A stretch of 64,000 bases of DNA from Ptychodera flava (Eukaryota > Hemichordata > Enteropneusta > Ptychoderidae), in assembly GCF_041260155.1 (NCBI RefSeq), contig NC_091941.1:39380747-39444746 (forward strand), read 5' to 3'. The notes below the pieces were generated by a model. That model saw nothing but the letters and a program-made list of their open reading frames with translations. It had not been told where the DNA came from and did not search any database. Below are positions 34,801 through 48,700 of this stretch, piece after piece; position 1 is the stretch's first letter; every line of letters starts with the position of its first letter. The position numbers were made by a program, and so were the translations under genes.

Positions 34801-37800
34801 TACAGGTGCATCCAGGGGTTGAGATGTGAATTTGTTCATGTGAGTGTCAAAAATATGCAAATGAGGTGAAAAAAGGCATATCCTTAAAATTATTAAAATT
34901 CTGTGACCAAAAGCCAATAATTACACATTGTGTGCTGAATTATAGATATATGTCACCAGAGAGTAACAAAGAATAAATAGTCTTCTCAATTTATTCACTT
35001 TAAAAAAAGGAACACTGTTGCTTCATGAAGTTTTTGATTCAAAGCGATAAGTAGCTGTGACTTGTGATGTTTTTCCAGTGTTACAGGAGACTGTCATTCA
35101 CCTTATGATCATAGGGGGTCGCCTACGTGTCCGTCCCCAGGGGTGGGTAGGTGTTTTGTTGTATCGCTAATAAAGGTTTATTCTACCAAACTTTGGTGTT
35201 TTGGTCTTGCACTGCCCTTTACAATCGTACGTAGTATGTAACAGCTTGTCATAATAAAACAATAGTCTGAAATTCATGGTTGTTGGGGAAAATGCATTAA
35301 CAGATTTCTCATCACTAAATAATAAAAACAATGCAGAAATCCTTTAAACTATTTTTAATACTGGACATTTTTGTTGTTGTAGACCAGTCACCTGCAGCAG
35401 TATGCAGAGGAAGATAGAGCTCAATTTCCTGGAGCCAAAACAGACTACACAACCAAGTTGGACATTCTAAGACCAGATACCTATGAGGGCATTCAAACAT
35501 ACAGAGTTATGAACAGAAAGGGAGAGATTATTGATCCAGATCATGATCCAAAACTTGACAAAGATTTTGTCATCAGAATGTACAAAGCTATGACTACAAT
35601 GAACACTATGGATAGGATTTTGTATGAATCACAACGTCAGGTGAGTTATCCAACAGGCAGCAACTTGTATATATCTTTCCGAGGCCAATTTATTGCTGGC
35701 TTTTTTTAGCCATCAATACATTATTTCCCAACAAAGACTTATACTAATGTGAGCTGGCATTTGAACCAGAAATGACCAACCCCTCCAACAGAAAAAATAA
35801 CAACAAACAAACAAAGAAATGAATAAGCTGCAACAGCTTAGCAGGCAATGGAACATCTTCATACTGTCTATACTGGTATATAGTAATTAATGGGTAGAAT
35901 TGAGGATTCTCGCAGCATCAAGTGATGAAACTCAATCCTATGGATTCAAATCAATATGCTATAGACATTGTGCAACAAGCGCTACACAGTTTCAGAGCAT
36001 GATATCAGTTTCTATGATATTAAATTTGAAACGTTTGGTATAAATTATCAGTTCCAACCGACAGTTCCCTAGACAGGGGGAAAGAGTCTCTATGAATGCT
36101 TTTCATGAATTGTATTTTTAACCCTTTTCCTGCCAGACAGTATCACTTCCCCATCAGCTAAGTCAGTAAAAAGCGGTATTGAGCCAAACATGACATATCT
36201 TCACCCACTTGGCTTGGTCTGTTATAGCATCTTTTGTCAAAAAAAATCAAGTTACAGTATTTGTTTTCAAAAGCTTTCAAATGTACAGTATTATGTTAAA
36301 ATACACCATATGGAATATGTTGTGTTTCATTAGTTTAATCGTCTTGACTGGTGGTGAAATATGGACTTGGCAGGAAAAGGGTTAATGAAAGATCATATTA
36401 ATTCACATAGTTTCACAATGAAGTAAATGAATATCATGATAGATATTGTTAATGTTGGTCAGTTGACAGTAAAGGGCATCCAAAAGCACTGCTCAATGGA
36501 ATTTGCCGATGATACTGTGTTAATAGAAAAATTTTAGCATTGACTGTTTTGTAGTTTCCTTTTCTAATTGCTTGGGCTTTAATTATTTGACCAAGCTTAT
36601 AGTATCTACACTTAAGATAATTAGGTCTCTCTCAGTGTTGTAGCTACGGTGAAAGTACCAGGTGAGAGTAATGATTTTGGAATCCTGATATTATTGCTGT
36701 AGTTTGTGTACTGTATGTGATTGTTTTGACATACCATACCAAGGGACAGCCTAGTAACATGACTTGACAAGGTCAGTAATGTTTACTGGTTTACAACCTT
36801 TAACCTACTGTCTATGCTATAACAATCACTGAAGACTGGTAATATTTACGGCAAATAATGGCCCTTTTCTTTCTTTGACAGGGCCGTATTTCATTTTACA
36901 TGACAAACTTTGGTGAAGAAGGAACTCATGTTGGTAGTGCTGCAGCATTAGATCCAAAGGATCTTGTATGGGGACAGTATAGAGAAGCTGGTAGGTATCT
37001 CATGGATTTAACTCAGTCATAAACCTGATTCTCAAACTCTGAACTGACTCATGTCATATTCATTTGTTTCACATAAATCCAAAGCTTATTCTGTGTGAAA
37101 CTTTATTTTCATTTCTTTTAAGTGTTTTCAGATCTTATAATCTAATATGGTGCCTATTTAATTAAACAGTTCTTAATCCATTAAAACATATTTTGTATTG
37201 ATTATGATTACTGTTTATTTCATGTTGTTATTAAAACTATCCCCCAAAATGCCAAAATAGTTTTGTTTTAGAGCCCTTTGGTCTAAAATGAACTTTATAA
37301 TGATACAGTTACCATATAATTTATTGTATTCATATCAACGTAAGTCAATTGGTAGCAGTAACTTTGATGTGTTGATTAAAATTCTGTAATTGAATTTGAT
37401 CGGACATATCAAAACTGACAAAGGGACAAAGACCAGGAGTACAGATAGACTACTTTGACTTTAAACTTTTTTGATAGTGATTTTAATACAAGTTTACATA
37501 TGTACTGATTGCATAGGCATTTTTTTTCAGCTGCAGTGCACTCGATAACAATGCAGGGCTACCTATTCGCCAAGAAAGTTAAAAATGGCTACAAAAACTC
37601 CTCTTTGGCTAATGTAGTGGCTATTGAATTCTTAGACCTCCTCAACAGAAAACTACACCTAAAATAAAATGTTGTAAGATGTTGAAACGTTTACCCTCCT
37701 TCCTACAAAGTGCAATGTATTGAAACAGTTTAATCTACTTTCTACAAAGTTCCAAATTCCCTGGTACGTAAAACAAACACTGTTGCTGTTCGATACTACA

Positions 37801-40800
37801 ATACATCATGAACGTAACGTCCATGAATACACTGAGGCCTGCTTTGCCTCCGTGAGTCCTGGGTCGTCCTTGAGTCTATCAAAAGTTTTACCTACTTTGC
37901 TGTATCAAAATTTGGCCTGCAACTACTCAGTTTGATAGTAAAAACCATAATTTCAAAGGAAACTTTCACAAACGGAGCCATAATACAAAAGAAAGGAGAA
38001 AAACTGAGGTTTTCTGTAAGGTCAAGTCTAGGTCATCTCATCATGTGATGTCATGCATGAAGACCCCCTAATTACACAATTATGGTTCACAAGAAACCAC
38101 CTAGGGTGGTGCTATAGGTAATTTTGCTGCCTTTGGCATTCAGCTTGACTGACTCCCATTCGGCCTACTTTCAAACTGCTATAACTTATACAAGAAATTA
38201 CGTGATTCTGAATGATTTTAATATTTTTGTAGATTCCACCAGTTTAATGATCTAGAAGTGAACATCACCAGACATTTCTTGATGATATAAAAATATCAAA
38301 TGAAAATATATCTGGGCTAAAATGTTATCATAATCATTAAAATAATGAATGCCCTCAAACAGTGAGTAATTTAAATGAACATATATCATTGTGTCGTGTT
38401 TTACAAGAGTTTTGTTTGGCCCAGCCCTTTTTGTCTCAAGAAAAGTACTTATACTCAAGATGCTATTTCAGCCTGCTTGATTACAACTATGACATACAAG
38501 TAAAACCGGGCCCTTAAATACCACAATAATCGTATCTACACTGCCATTGTGCTATACCATAAATGCTGTCTTCTGCATGGAAATTGTTTTACTTGTGTGG
38601 CTCAAACATTTAGGTTATGGAAGACTGCATAAATTTGCCATATGAGAAGCCTGTAACTTATGACAAGCTATCATACTGTGAATACTAACTGAATGTGGCA
38701 GAAATATTCAATCTGTACCTCTTGTAATATACACTTAACATTGCTACCAGATTTTTAGAATTCAATTGCTACCTAATTTTATTTCTGGTGTTTAAAGTTA
38801 CCACCAAAAATGAGAAAGGATTTCTATCCCTGAAATGTCATAAAAATACAGATTATAAATGCAAAAACTAAACACATATTTCGTTAATGTAAAAACCATC
38901 ATGAACATCATACAAAACATCTTGATTTGTAAAATTAGGGTCTCCTGAATGTCGAGAAAGCTGTTGCCACACTTGAGATCATAAACTGGCTAAAAGTTAC
39001 TCAAAATGGCTAAAAGATTTTGATTTGGCTAATGAGTTGGCTAATCATTTTGGTGACTTAGCGAGAGCCCTGACAATGGCATAATGAATACCATTTTAAG
39101 TGGTTTGTTATATTACATACTGCAACCAGTAAGAGAGAAGGTGTATCAATTAATGTACTAGAATGGTCAGAATGAATTTGGTGACTGAAATGAGAAATAA
39201 ACCATTGCCATGGATTCAACAAATGACCATTCAGTATCTAGTAATAGTACATGTATCTCCCATAATACACCTATTGTAAGGGTTCACAATATGGCTGACA
39301 ACTTATTGTCTTCATTGTAGGTGTATTGATGTGGAGAGGTTTCTCACTTGAAAATTTTATGAATCAGTGCTATGGGAATGATTTAGATTTGGGCAGAGGC
39401 CGGCAGATGCCAGTTCACTATGGAAGTAGAGATCTGAACTTTGTCACAATATCGTCCACTCTTGCAACACAGATGCCACAAGGTATGAAACATACACAGA
39501 TATTGAACATCAGACTGTATTTTTCTAACGTTTTGGAACATGGCAACATGGTTTGTGAACTCCAGTACAATTTCAAATCCCAGCTATTGGTACACCATAA
39601 CTGATCAATTTACTTTTAGATAAAGCTGATAGATAATGTGCCTCTTTAACAAAATCATTGTCAGAGAGTTTGAAACAATCAAAAGCTTTTGCACCTCATT
39701 GATTTCAAAACTAAATTAAAAATGTTTTCTTTATCACATGACTGAATTATGTAAAAAGGATACTAAAGTATTTATTACCAATTTTATTTCATGACCAAAA
39801 TGTTAGATGCCACACATTTTACATGGACTGAAGATGTTATGACTTTATACAGCTCTATAACTTGTTCATGCAGCAGTGGTCATGTGACAGACAGTAACTT
39901 GTTGTTTCATAATTTCAGCTGTTGGCAGTGCGTATGCAATCAAAAGGACAGGACAAGACAGATGTGTGGTGTGTTACTTCGGTGATGGAGCTGCCAGTGA
40001 GGGTGATGCTCATGCTGCTCTGAATTTCTCAGCAACTCTTGATGCACCAATCATTTTCTTCTGGTATGTCGCAAATCTCTTGTTTTCATAACCTTAAGAA
40101 CTGGGTAGGAAGAAATGAAATGTTGTTTTGAAGAAATTTTATGGTGATCAGTAGAATGTAGATGCAGAGCACAACTTTTTTATGAAACCAGCAGTTTGGC
40201 TAAATTAATACACAAAATATCTGCAAAAACCTGCCATGTTTATAAAAGCCTTTTTTGTGAGTGATCATAAAGAAGCGTTAGAGCTAATAGTATATTTTGC
40301 TGTTGTTCAACAGTCGAAACAATGGCTACGCAATCTCTACACCAACCTATGAACAATACAGAGGTGATGGAATTGGTAAGTACTCACAGCCTACAAAACC
40401 ATTTCTTTTGTGCAAAAGATGCAAAAAATTATTCACCAGTACAATTTTCCATGACTTTGTTCACCATCAACTACAGATATGGCTGCTACCGATTGTTCAG
40501 TCAGGATTTTAGAAATTCTGATCTCTCTGATGTAACATTTGTAGATTCAATTATTGGCATTTTAAAATGTTTTTAGTCGTTGAACACTTTATATGTAACA
40601 AAATAGCAAAAACAATACAACAGTATTCTTGCAGTAGTGAAAACTTCCTAAAAAACGTTTTCTAAAAACGTCCATTCTTTCACATTAATGAGTGCATAGT
40701 CACCAGACCTGATCCAGAATGTCACCTGAGTGACATTTGACAGCTCAGAAGACAAGTGCATGTATACCTTTACTTCTAAAATGAATTTCTTTGTAAAAAA

Positions 40801-43800
40801 TATGAGAATATAATGAAGTCATTTAAGTGCCTTGCATGCTTTTACACACCTGAAAATTCAGTTATTCTTAATAATGTTAGGTTTGGAAGGAATTATGTTT
40901 CCTTTGGCAGCTTATGGAAATGCAAAATCTCTAATATCTGTGGGTATTATTTACAATTGTCCATGAACTTTGTAGCGTCCAGAGGTTCTGGTTATGGTAT
41001 GTGTGCAGTCAGAGTTGATGGCAATGACATCTTTGCTGTATACAACGCTGTGAAAGCAGCAAGAAATGTTGCTGTGAAGGAAAGCAGACCTGTTCTTGTT
41101 GAAGCCATGACTTACAGGTAAAAATGACATTTTTAGTCCCCACGGACACCGTCCGGGGGGACTTATAGGTTTGGTCATGTCCGTGCGTGTGTGCGTCCGT
41201 GCGTGCGTGCATGCGTGCGTCCGTCCGTTCCGTTCACGCAGATATCTCAGAGATGCCTGGAGCGATTTCATTCAAACTTGGTACAAGGATTACTTCATAT
41301 GTCATACAGATGCACGTCGATTGGTTTTGTGATACGATCCAATATGGCTGCCAGGCGGCCATTTTATTACGATTTTTTCATGCACAGAGCCATAACTTAG
41401 GCATGCTTCAACAGATTTTATTCAAAGCTGGTACAAGGACATTGACCAATGTCATAGATATGCACGTCAATTTTTTTTGTGATACGATCCAATATGGCCG
41501 CCATGCGGCTATTTTGTTACGATTTTTTCATGTACAGAGCCATAACTCAGGCATGCTTCAACAGATTTTATTCAAAGTTGGTACAAGGACATTGACCAAT
41601 GTCATAGATATGCATGTCAATTTTTTTGTGATACGATCCAATATGGCTGCCGTGCGGCCATTTTGTTACGATTTTTTCATGTACAGAGCCATTACTCAGG
41701 CATGCTTCAACAGATTTTATTCAAAGTTGGTACAAGGACATTGACCAATGTCATAGCTATACACGTCATTTTTTTTGTGATGCAATCCAATATGGCCGCC
41801 GTGCGGCCATTTTGTTACGATTTTTTCATGTACAGAGCCATTACTCAGGCATGTTTCAACAGATTTTATTCAAAGTTGGTACAAGGACATTGACCAATGT
41901 CATAGCTATACACATCAATTTGTTTTGTGATACAATCCAATATGGCCGCCGTGCGGCCATTTTGTTACGATTTTTTCATGTACAGAGCCATAACTCAGGC
42001 ATAACTCAACTGATTTTATTCAAACTTGGTAAAAGGACATTGACCTGTGTCATGCACATGCACATTGATTTGTTTTGTGATACGATCCAATATGGCCGCC
42101 GTGCGGCCATTTTATTACATTTTTTCATGTCCAGAACCATAACTCAGACATGTATCAAGCGAATTTATTTAAAGTTGGTACAAGGAGATTGACCAATGTC
42201 ATACATATGTACATTAATTTGTTTTGTGATACGATCCAATATGGCTGCTGTGCGGCCATTTTGTTATGATTTTTTCATGTACAAGCCATAACTCAGGCAT
42301 ATCTCAACCAATTTTAATCAAATTTGCTACAAGGACATTGACCTATGTCATACATATGCACATTTATTTGTTTTGTGATACGATCCAATACGGCCACCGT
42401 GTGGCCATTTTATTACGATTTTTTTCATGTCCTGAACTACAACTCAGACATGTATCAAGCGAATTTATTCAAAAGTATTTTTATCACAGACCTAATGAAG
42501 AGGACTTTATCCTCTCTGAGGACCTGTAATCAAAGTACCCATTAACAAGTGGGACTGTGTCATCAACGATGACTTGTTGAATATTTGTTGAGGCCTTGTT
42601 ATAGTCTTTATTCATTCCAAAAGTCATTGGTATAAAGACATACCATGTGATGATTCTTGGGTTGTTATTCAGTTGACAATCCTGGCAGCAATGTTGCCTA
42701 GGTTGTCATTTAGTGGACATTTCTGTGACAGCAATGATAGATTTCTCATACCAGTATATTGATGGTGCAAATGCTATGGTCTGATTGGTCAAAAATGTGA
42801 AATTAACAGAGCTATAGTGGCAATACATACAATACGTATCTGATATTCTGAAAAACTTAACTTCATTTAGCACTATGTCCACTCAGAATTATGTGTATAG
42901 TCAATATTGTGTTGTTACAGTGTTGTCAGATTTTAGTGGCTGGTTGATAGTTGTGTAATTTCACTACTTTGGTATCCAAATTTTTCATCAGGAAAAAACC
43001 ATCCTATTGGTCTGCCATGATGCACTTTCTTCAAGCAGACAACAAGCAGATACCTATGTACCATACTTTGTTAGGTGACTGGTGTCAGTCATAATACTCA
43101 CAAATTTTTGAATGTTTTTATATGTTTATGGTAAAACTGCTTGCACTTAAATGCAATGACCAAAACCTGAAAATAAACAACAAAACTATAACCGTAAATC
43201 TGTGATTTGGATCTTTACTAGTTCTTCTTGCATGTCCATTTTGATGTTAACATTCCAATGCTATATAATATTAAGTACTTCAGGTTAAATTGATTGAAAA
43301 ATTCACATTTTAACATATTGAAACACAGGTTCACAACAACACTCTCTAAGCAATAGAATAATGGCAATACAGACATAACATCTACGATAAAAATCAATAA
43401 CTGTCTTCAAGGATTGTTTTTGAGCAGTTCACACCACGACTGTGACAATGAATACAATTCATGTCACTGGTTGGAGTTGGTGGTTTGCTGTGTCTCAGAA
43501 TGGTTTATTGCTTAGCTTACAAAGGGAGGGCTTCAGGATAGCACAGTAGTTACAATGAAACAACACTCAGTAGTTGAATCATATAGCTACAGTGTGTTGT
43601 GACTTGTGTCAATCCATGTTATCAGACAGCTACAGTATGTTGTGTCAAGCCATGTTATCATATAGCTACAATGTGTTGTGACTTGTGTCAATCCATGTTA
43701 TCATACAGCTACAGTATGTTGTGTCAGTCCATGTTATCATACAGCTAGAGCTACAGTATAATGTGTCAAACCATGTTATCATACAGCTACAGTATGTTGT

Positions 43801-45365
43801 GTCAGTCCATGTTATCATACAGCTAGAGCTACAGTATAATGTGTCAAACCATGTTATCATACAGCTACAGTATGTTGTGTCAGTCCATGTTATCATACAG
43901 CTAGAGCTACAGTATAATGTGTCAAACCATGTTATCATACAGCTACAGTATGTTGTGTCAGTCCATGTTATCATACAGCTACAGTATGTTGTGTCAGTCC
44001 ATGTTATCATACAGCTACAGTATGTTGTGTCAGTCCATGTTATCATACAGCTACAGTATGTTGTGTCAAACCATGTTATCATACATACAGCTACAGTATG
44101 TTGTGTCAGTCCATGTTATCATACAGCCACAGTATGTTGTGTCAAACCATGTTATCATACAGCCACAGTATGTTGTGTCAAACCATGTTATCATACAACT
44201 ACAGTATGTTGTGTCAAACCATGTTGTCATACAGCCACAGTATGTTGTGTCAAACCATGTTATCATACAACTACAGTATGTGTCAAGCCATGTTATCATA
44301 TAGCTACAATGTGTTGTGTCAAGCCATGTTATCAGTATATATGGATTTGAATGATTTCAGTGATATATCAAAATTACCCCGGAACTTGAATTTCCCATGT
44401 CTTTGAGATGCCCTAGGTTTAAATGAAGTTTACAGCCAAAATTCATCATTGAGGAAAGACGATCAGTTCTGCTGATCAGCATTTAAAAAAGAGTGATTGT
44501 TGTTGTTTTTTCCTGACATGTAGGATTGGTCACCACAGCACAAGTGATGATTCTTCAGCCTATAGGTCAGTTGATGAAGTCAACTACTGGGACAAACAAG
44601 ACCATCCAATCAGCAGACTAAGACACTATATGATTGGTCAGGATTGGTGGAATGTAGATGCCGAGAAAGCTTGGATGAAAGAAACAAGAATGAATGTAAG
44701 ATCTCATACCCTGTCTTCAGTTGACAATAATTTACTTTGAAAAGCTTTATCTGTTCATCCCTGTAAACAAGTTCAAACCCACCACTGATAAAAAGGAATT
44801 TGATCCAAACAGTGGTAGTGAAAGGCCTAGAGTTAACTGTCTGATGCCAACATGGTGTCATTGTCTAATTCCTCTCTTGATACGTACATTTTAATGAACA
44901 AAATTTCACTCAGATTGAAACATTGATAATACACAACATAATCCAAGGTCAGATCAGAGAAACTGTATCAAAAAATGTACAAAGGTACCCAACAGGGATT
45001 TTATACTTTGTAAACATTAAAGATCATTTACTAGATATTTCATAATTTCTTAGTATATAATCTCAGTTTATATAGGAAGTGATCACATGAAATACTGAAC
45101 ATTTTTGAAAATTATTCAAGAAAGCAAAATCTTGAAATATTTTCAAAAGAGCTCTTTCCATGTAGTGTACATAACAAGTCAACTAGGTTTAAACTGTGTA
45201 TTGTAATCTCTCTCAGCAATTATAGCAATTGTATGCAATGTTTAGCCAACACAATTTCTCTTGTAGTTTGAAAAATTGGTCTCAAGTTTAATACCTAAAT
45301 AAAATCATCAGTGATAACACAAACACCAACACAGACACACCAACACAGACACAGACACAGACACA

Positions 45366-45398
<33 letters not shown>

Positions 45399-45765
45399 AC
45401 ATCAACACAAACACTAACACAACACAAACACAACAGTTAAAAAAACTAGCGCACACTAAAAAAGAAAAACACAACCTGATTCAGATCATGTTTGCCCTTC
45501 ACCCTTTTGCTGAGAATTCTATCAACAAAATCTGTTTTCCTCAACCCTGACAATTTATGACACAACTTGTGTTTGCTTTACTCCTCAGGTTATGCAGGCT
45601 TTCCAAAAAGCTGAGAAGACCTTGAAACCCAGTCCAGAGGAACTTTTCAAAGATGTTTACGATGAAATGCCGGAAAATCTGAAAAAACAGATGGAAGAGA
45701 TGAAGCAACACGTGGATCAGTACACTGAACATTATCCTGTAGACAGCTACAAATACATCAATTGA
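31856..45765 (+). CDS. BCKDHA: Branched-chain 2-oxoacid dehydrogenase E1 component, alpha subunit (mitochondrial)
   Basis: Nine exons: 31856-31957, 35383-35640, 36882-36990, 39321-39482, 39919-40063, 40314-40375, 40976-41117, 44524-44695, 45589-45765. All have GT-AG borders and consistent phases and give 442 residues (human 445). Residues 1-34 are Arg/Ser-rich without acids, as expected of a mitochondrial presequence. [20 protein letters not shown] is near-identical to vertebrate BCKDHA. The thiamine-diphosphate motif runs from GDG (232-234) to NN (261-262). The loop [14 protein letters not shown] (329-342) keeps the active-site His331 and both kinase target serines (Ser332, Ser342). With E1-beta it decarboxylates the ketoacids of Leu, Ile and Val in the matrix, and it should be switched off by BCKDK phosphorylation. 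Introns 1, 2, 3, 7 and 8 carry repeats listed separately. No break seen. Confidence 0.97.
32630..34431. mobile_element. 1.8-kb TTAA-flanked TIR element in BCKDHA intron 1
   Basis: TTAA at 32626-32629 and 34432-34435. The ends AGCGCAGTGGTCGTCGCGCT and its inverse run about 30 bp. A second inverted pair lies inside: CACAGTAAGTGAGACTACCC near 33230 against GGGTAGCCTCACTTACTGTG near 33830, enclosing about 550 bp of AT-rich sequence, which may be a nested MITE. No transposase is seen. Confidence 0.65.
34649..34960 (+). repeat. TTTTAGCTCA hairpin-headed repeat in BCKDHA intron 1
   Basis: Head TTTTTAGCTCACATTTGGTA, a TGTACATG/TATG simple tract (34712-34750), then one unit with AAAACTCGAAAACCACAGC and GTGTACAGGTGCATCCAGGG, as in the member at 17508. 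Confidence 0.55.
36122..36381. mobile_element. 260-bp piggyBac-like MITE in BCKDHA intron 2
   Basis: Perfect 14-bp inverted ends CCCTTTTCCTGCCA / TGGCAGGAAAAGGG, with TTAA directly outside on both sides (36118-36121 and 36382-36385). C-starting ends with TTAA targets fit piggyBac-type MITEs. Confidence 0.8.
37554..39072. mobile_element. 1.5-kb TIR element with 6-bp duplication in BCKDHA intron 3
   Basis: Starts CAGGGCTACC and ends GAGAGCCCTG. Subterminal GGCTAA/TTAGCC motifs occur at both ends (37590-37625 and 38975-39050). ACAATG flanks it directly on both sides (37548-37553 and 39073-39078). The CAGGG end is hAT-like, although hAT normally makes 8-bp duplications. No transposase frame. Confidence 0.6.
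41127..42582 (+). repeat. Hairpin-headed element with 150-bp modules (locus 2), BCKDHA intron 7
   Basis: Same design as 10758-12425: TTTTTAGTCCCC head hairpin, GTGC/GTCC tract (41182-41230), about seven modules of 149-150 bp each with an ATGGCCGCC/GGCGGCCAT-type palindrome, and a tail with GAAGAGGACTTTATCCTCTC and ATGACTTGTT. It begins 10 bp after the exon 7 donor. Confidence 0.8.
43560..44335. repeat. 36-bp minisatellite in BCKDHA intron 7
   Basis: About 20 units of GTCAGTCCATGTTATCATAC then AGCTACAGTATGTTGT. Three units near 43740-43920 have a 6-bp AGCTAG insertion (42-bp variant) and recur as a higher-order pair. Period 36 keeps frames open on both strands; I do not take them as coding. 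Confidence 0.95.
45320..45395. repeat. (CAACACAGACA)n/(CA)n microsatellite in BCKDHA intron 8
   Basis: ACACAGACAC-type units run into about 14 CA dinucleotides. Confidence 0.9.
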
Positions 45766-48700
45766 TCTCATCTGAAGAGCTAGCTTCACCATACACCAAT
45801 ACTGATATTTATTTTAAGCTATTATATTTGGAAAGAGGTAGAAGGTCAATGCAAGTGTGTAGAACTATTTCAATCTACATTGTGACAGTACTATAGATTA
45901 CCCTTAAAGTTATCTTGATTTATACCAATGGACCAAGTCTAATCACTTCTTTCAGGTACCAGAATGTAGATCATATCTAGCCCAGGAAATGTGTAACAAA
46001 AGTATGTTTGAGGAAATGTATAATGTTCAGAAATGGGTGAATGAATTATATGGATCTACTGATGCCAAAAAGTTCATACATTTTGCAAGATAGTAACGAT
46101 CAACTTAGGGACAATCCCTCCATACATTGTTACACCAATTCCTGAATCTTTCACACTGTTATAATTTACTTTCTTTCAAACAACGGTGTCTCTGTCTACA
46201 AAACCACTTGAAACTTGACACAATTTCCATCTCATTTCATCTCATCTCATTTTCCAATGTATTCAAAACATTTCATGATAGGAAGCGACATCCTAAATCT
46301 GTATTCTCAACTCTAATGTACACGCAGAAAAGCTGGTGGACTTCATGAAGTAATATCTGTTGGTATAAATCATGTTAAATTGAGGGAAATTTCAAGTACT
46401 GTGTGTTGCAGGTGTTCGGGATGAAAAGCATACCAGTAAATGAAAGTCTAAGTTCTCGGTAACGCTCCCTTGTGATCATTTTGTGGATTTTCTCATAATA
46501 ATTTTGAACAGATATATTTTGTGAAAAGCATTCATTTCTGTCGTCCCATTCAAAAATCCTTTGTAGAGAGTTTTCAATGAGAATCAGGCTTGCAATTGAC
46601 AAGTACATCTGCTGCAGGTTTTACCATTGATACTTACTGTCATCAGATAATAATATGTGCTAATTGTTACTCTGCCACAGTAAAGCTATGAAAAGCTGTT
46701 AGTGTGTACTTGGAATAGCAGTTAATACTTTGACACACTTGCCTGTATCAACTCAGAAAATTAAAACTATCATCTGCAGAAGGTGCTTGTACATTCAATA
46801 AGAGTGGCAAAGTTAATGTGATCATGTATGTACAACAATCCAATTTTATTTTATTTTATTTGACTGTGAGATGCAAGACACGATAGAGAGGAACAGATGA
46901 AAGATATGACTGTACACTTCATCTTCTTTGTCATTAATCCTCAAATATGTCACAAAAACTGCCTCAACTTTTAAAGACGCATGTACTCATTTTTTTCAAA
47001 CCAAAATCCCTCCTTCATCATCCAAGCTCAAGCCACACGATAGAATGTCAGCTCTGCAAGTGAATTTAACTATGTATAGAAGATTTGTTTGATCATTTTC
47101 AGAGGATGTGAAAAGCCTTATTGTTCAGTGAACACACTATGTAAAATAATATGCAAATATTCAATGTAGAATAATTTGTAAACAATGGCTATACCAGATG
47201 TTCACAAATGCAAATGACTTGTAAATTGTTTATATTTGACAATGTAGACTTTTGGTATTCTGTAAGGCATTATCTAGGCTTTTATAAGAGATATTTGAAC
47301 CAACTATCATGTTTGTTGTAAAATTTAACGGCAGTTACTTTCATGAGCCAAGAATGCGTGTGTTCAGTGAATTTTTGTGGTGTCTCATTTACTTATTTAC
47401 TCCAACTCTTTAGAAGTACCTCTGGATTCTACATCAATGCATGTCAACAAAAACTTTCTTTCACTTTGCAATGCATAAAACAATGCCATGACCTATATCT
47501 ATGTGCTTGTCAATCAAATGTATGTGCTTGTCAATCAATATTATGAGAATGCCTAACAGTATCACCACATGGTTGCACATCACCAATCCTTATCATTTGG
47601 AAAATTGTCATAACAAGTTAAAAAGTTGCTACCGGTATGTGCACAGTGTGATTATGATCCAGTCACATTTGTGTGAAATATCAATCTACAAATTCTACCA
47701 GCCAAAAATTAAGCAATGAGTTTAATGTTGTATTTGAATGGACCAGGGTACAAACAAAATACTCACAAACACGCACAGAAATACATATATGTCCGTACGT
47801 GAGTTGTTTGTACCACACCATGTGATCTCTTGGACATACTGAGTTCATAGAACAGTGTGCATCCTTTTTATTCCAGAATAAAAACATCACTCATCCTTTC
47901 ATCTGATCAGTTTTACAAAAGAAATTTCAGCAATTCACAGACATGATTGTCATGGTAATACTGAACAGCATTCACTTGAAATGTTGATCTGTGTACCATA
48001 TGATGTTGATTATAAAGCCAAGCAGTAATACAAAGAGTTTTTGAGTAAGGGCCACTGAGCTGAATTGGTATAGCATTACAACTTCTAATACATGAGTGTT
48101 TATTTCTGTTGTCTTTACCATGAGTGTTTTTATTTTGTGTGCTGTACAGTATTTATATGTTTGTCATTATTGTTATTATTATCGTGCGCGACAACAGTGG
48201 ATAACCACTGAACACCGTGACTGTTACTGTTTTACAGAGTTTAGCTTTTTCATTTTCCACACACTATTCTTCTGTCGTGGAAGATATAATGCCCAAGTTT
48301 GTACCATCAATCACTGATCCAAATTATGTTTGTTATGCTGTTTTTTAGTTATTGTTTGATAGCTGGGTACAGCAGAATTTATCTTACCACCTAATCATTG
48401 AACATGGACATCACATCATCACAGGTTTCATCTCTAGAAATCAAAAATACTCATGACTGCTTGTAATGATATTCATCGTATTGTATACAGGATCTATCTT
48501 CAGGATGTGTAAGGGATGCATTAAGATGTATCTTTACAGTGCTTCATTGATGCTTTGTTACATTTTGCAAGCAGAACTGTAAGTATTGTAAATTATTCCT
48601 TGACATTAAAACCAAACACTGTCATGCTTTGCTAGTGTGATGTGATAAATACATAGCCAAAATATTATTATTTTTGAGCAAATAAAAAATCCTATATAAG

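Noticed and set aside
43560-44335. CRISPR-like array
   Set aside because: Whole units repeat with no unique spacers, in a eukaryotic intron.
43666-44406. Long frames on both strands with 12-residue repeats
   Set aside because: Pure 36-bp minisatellite inside BCKDHA intron 7, open on both strands; no splice or domain support.
46375-46608. Minus frame with ...YYEKIHKMITRERYRELRLSF, faintly transposase-like
   Set aside because: No second motif, no flanking inverted repeats and no splice context; the resemblance is too weak.
48050-48100. tRNA-like stretch GAATTGGTATAGCATTACAA
   Set aside because: Weak A-box resemblance only; no B-box at a proper distance.
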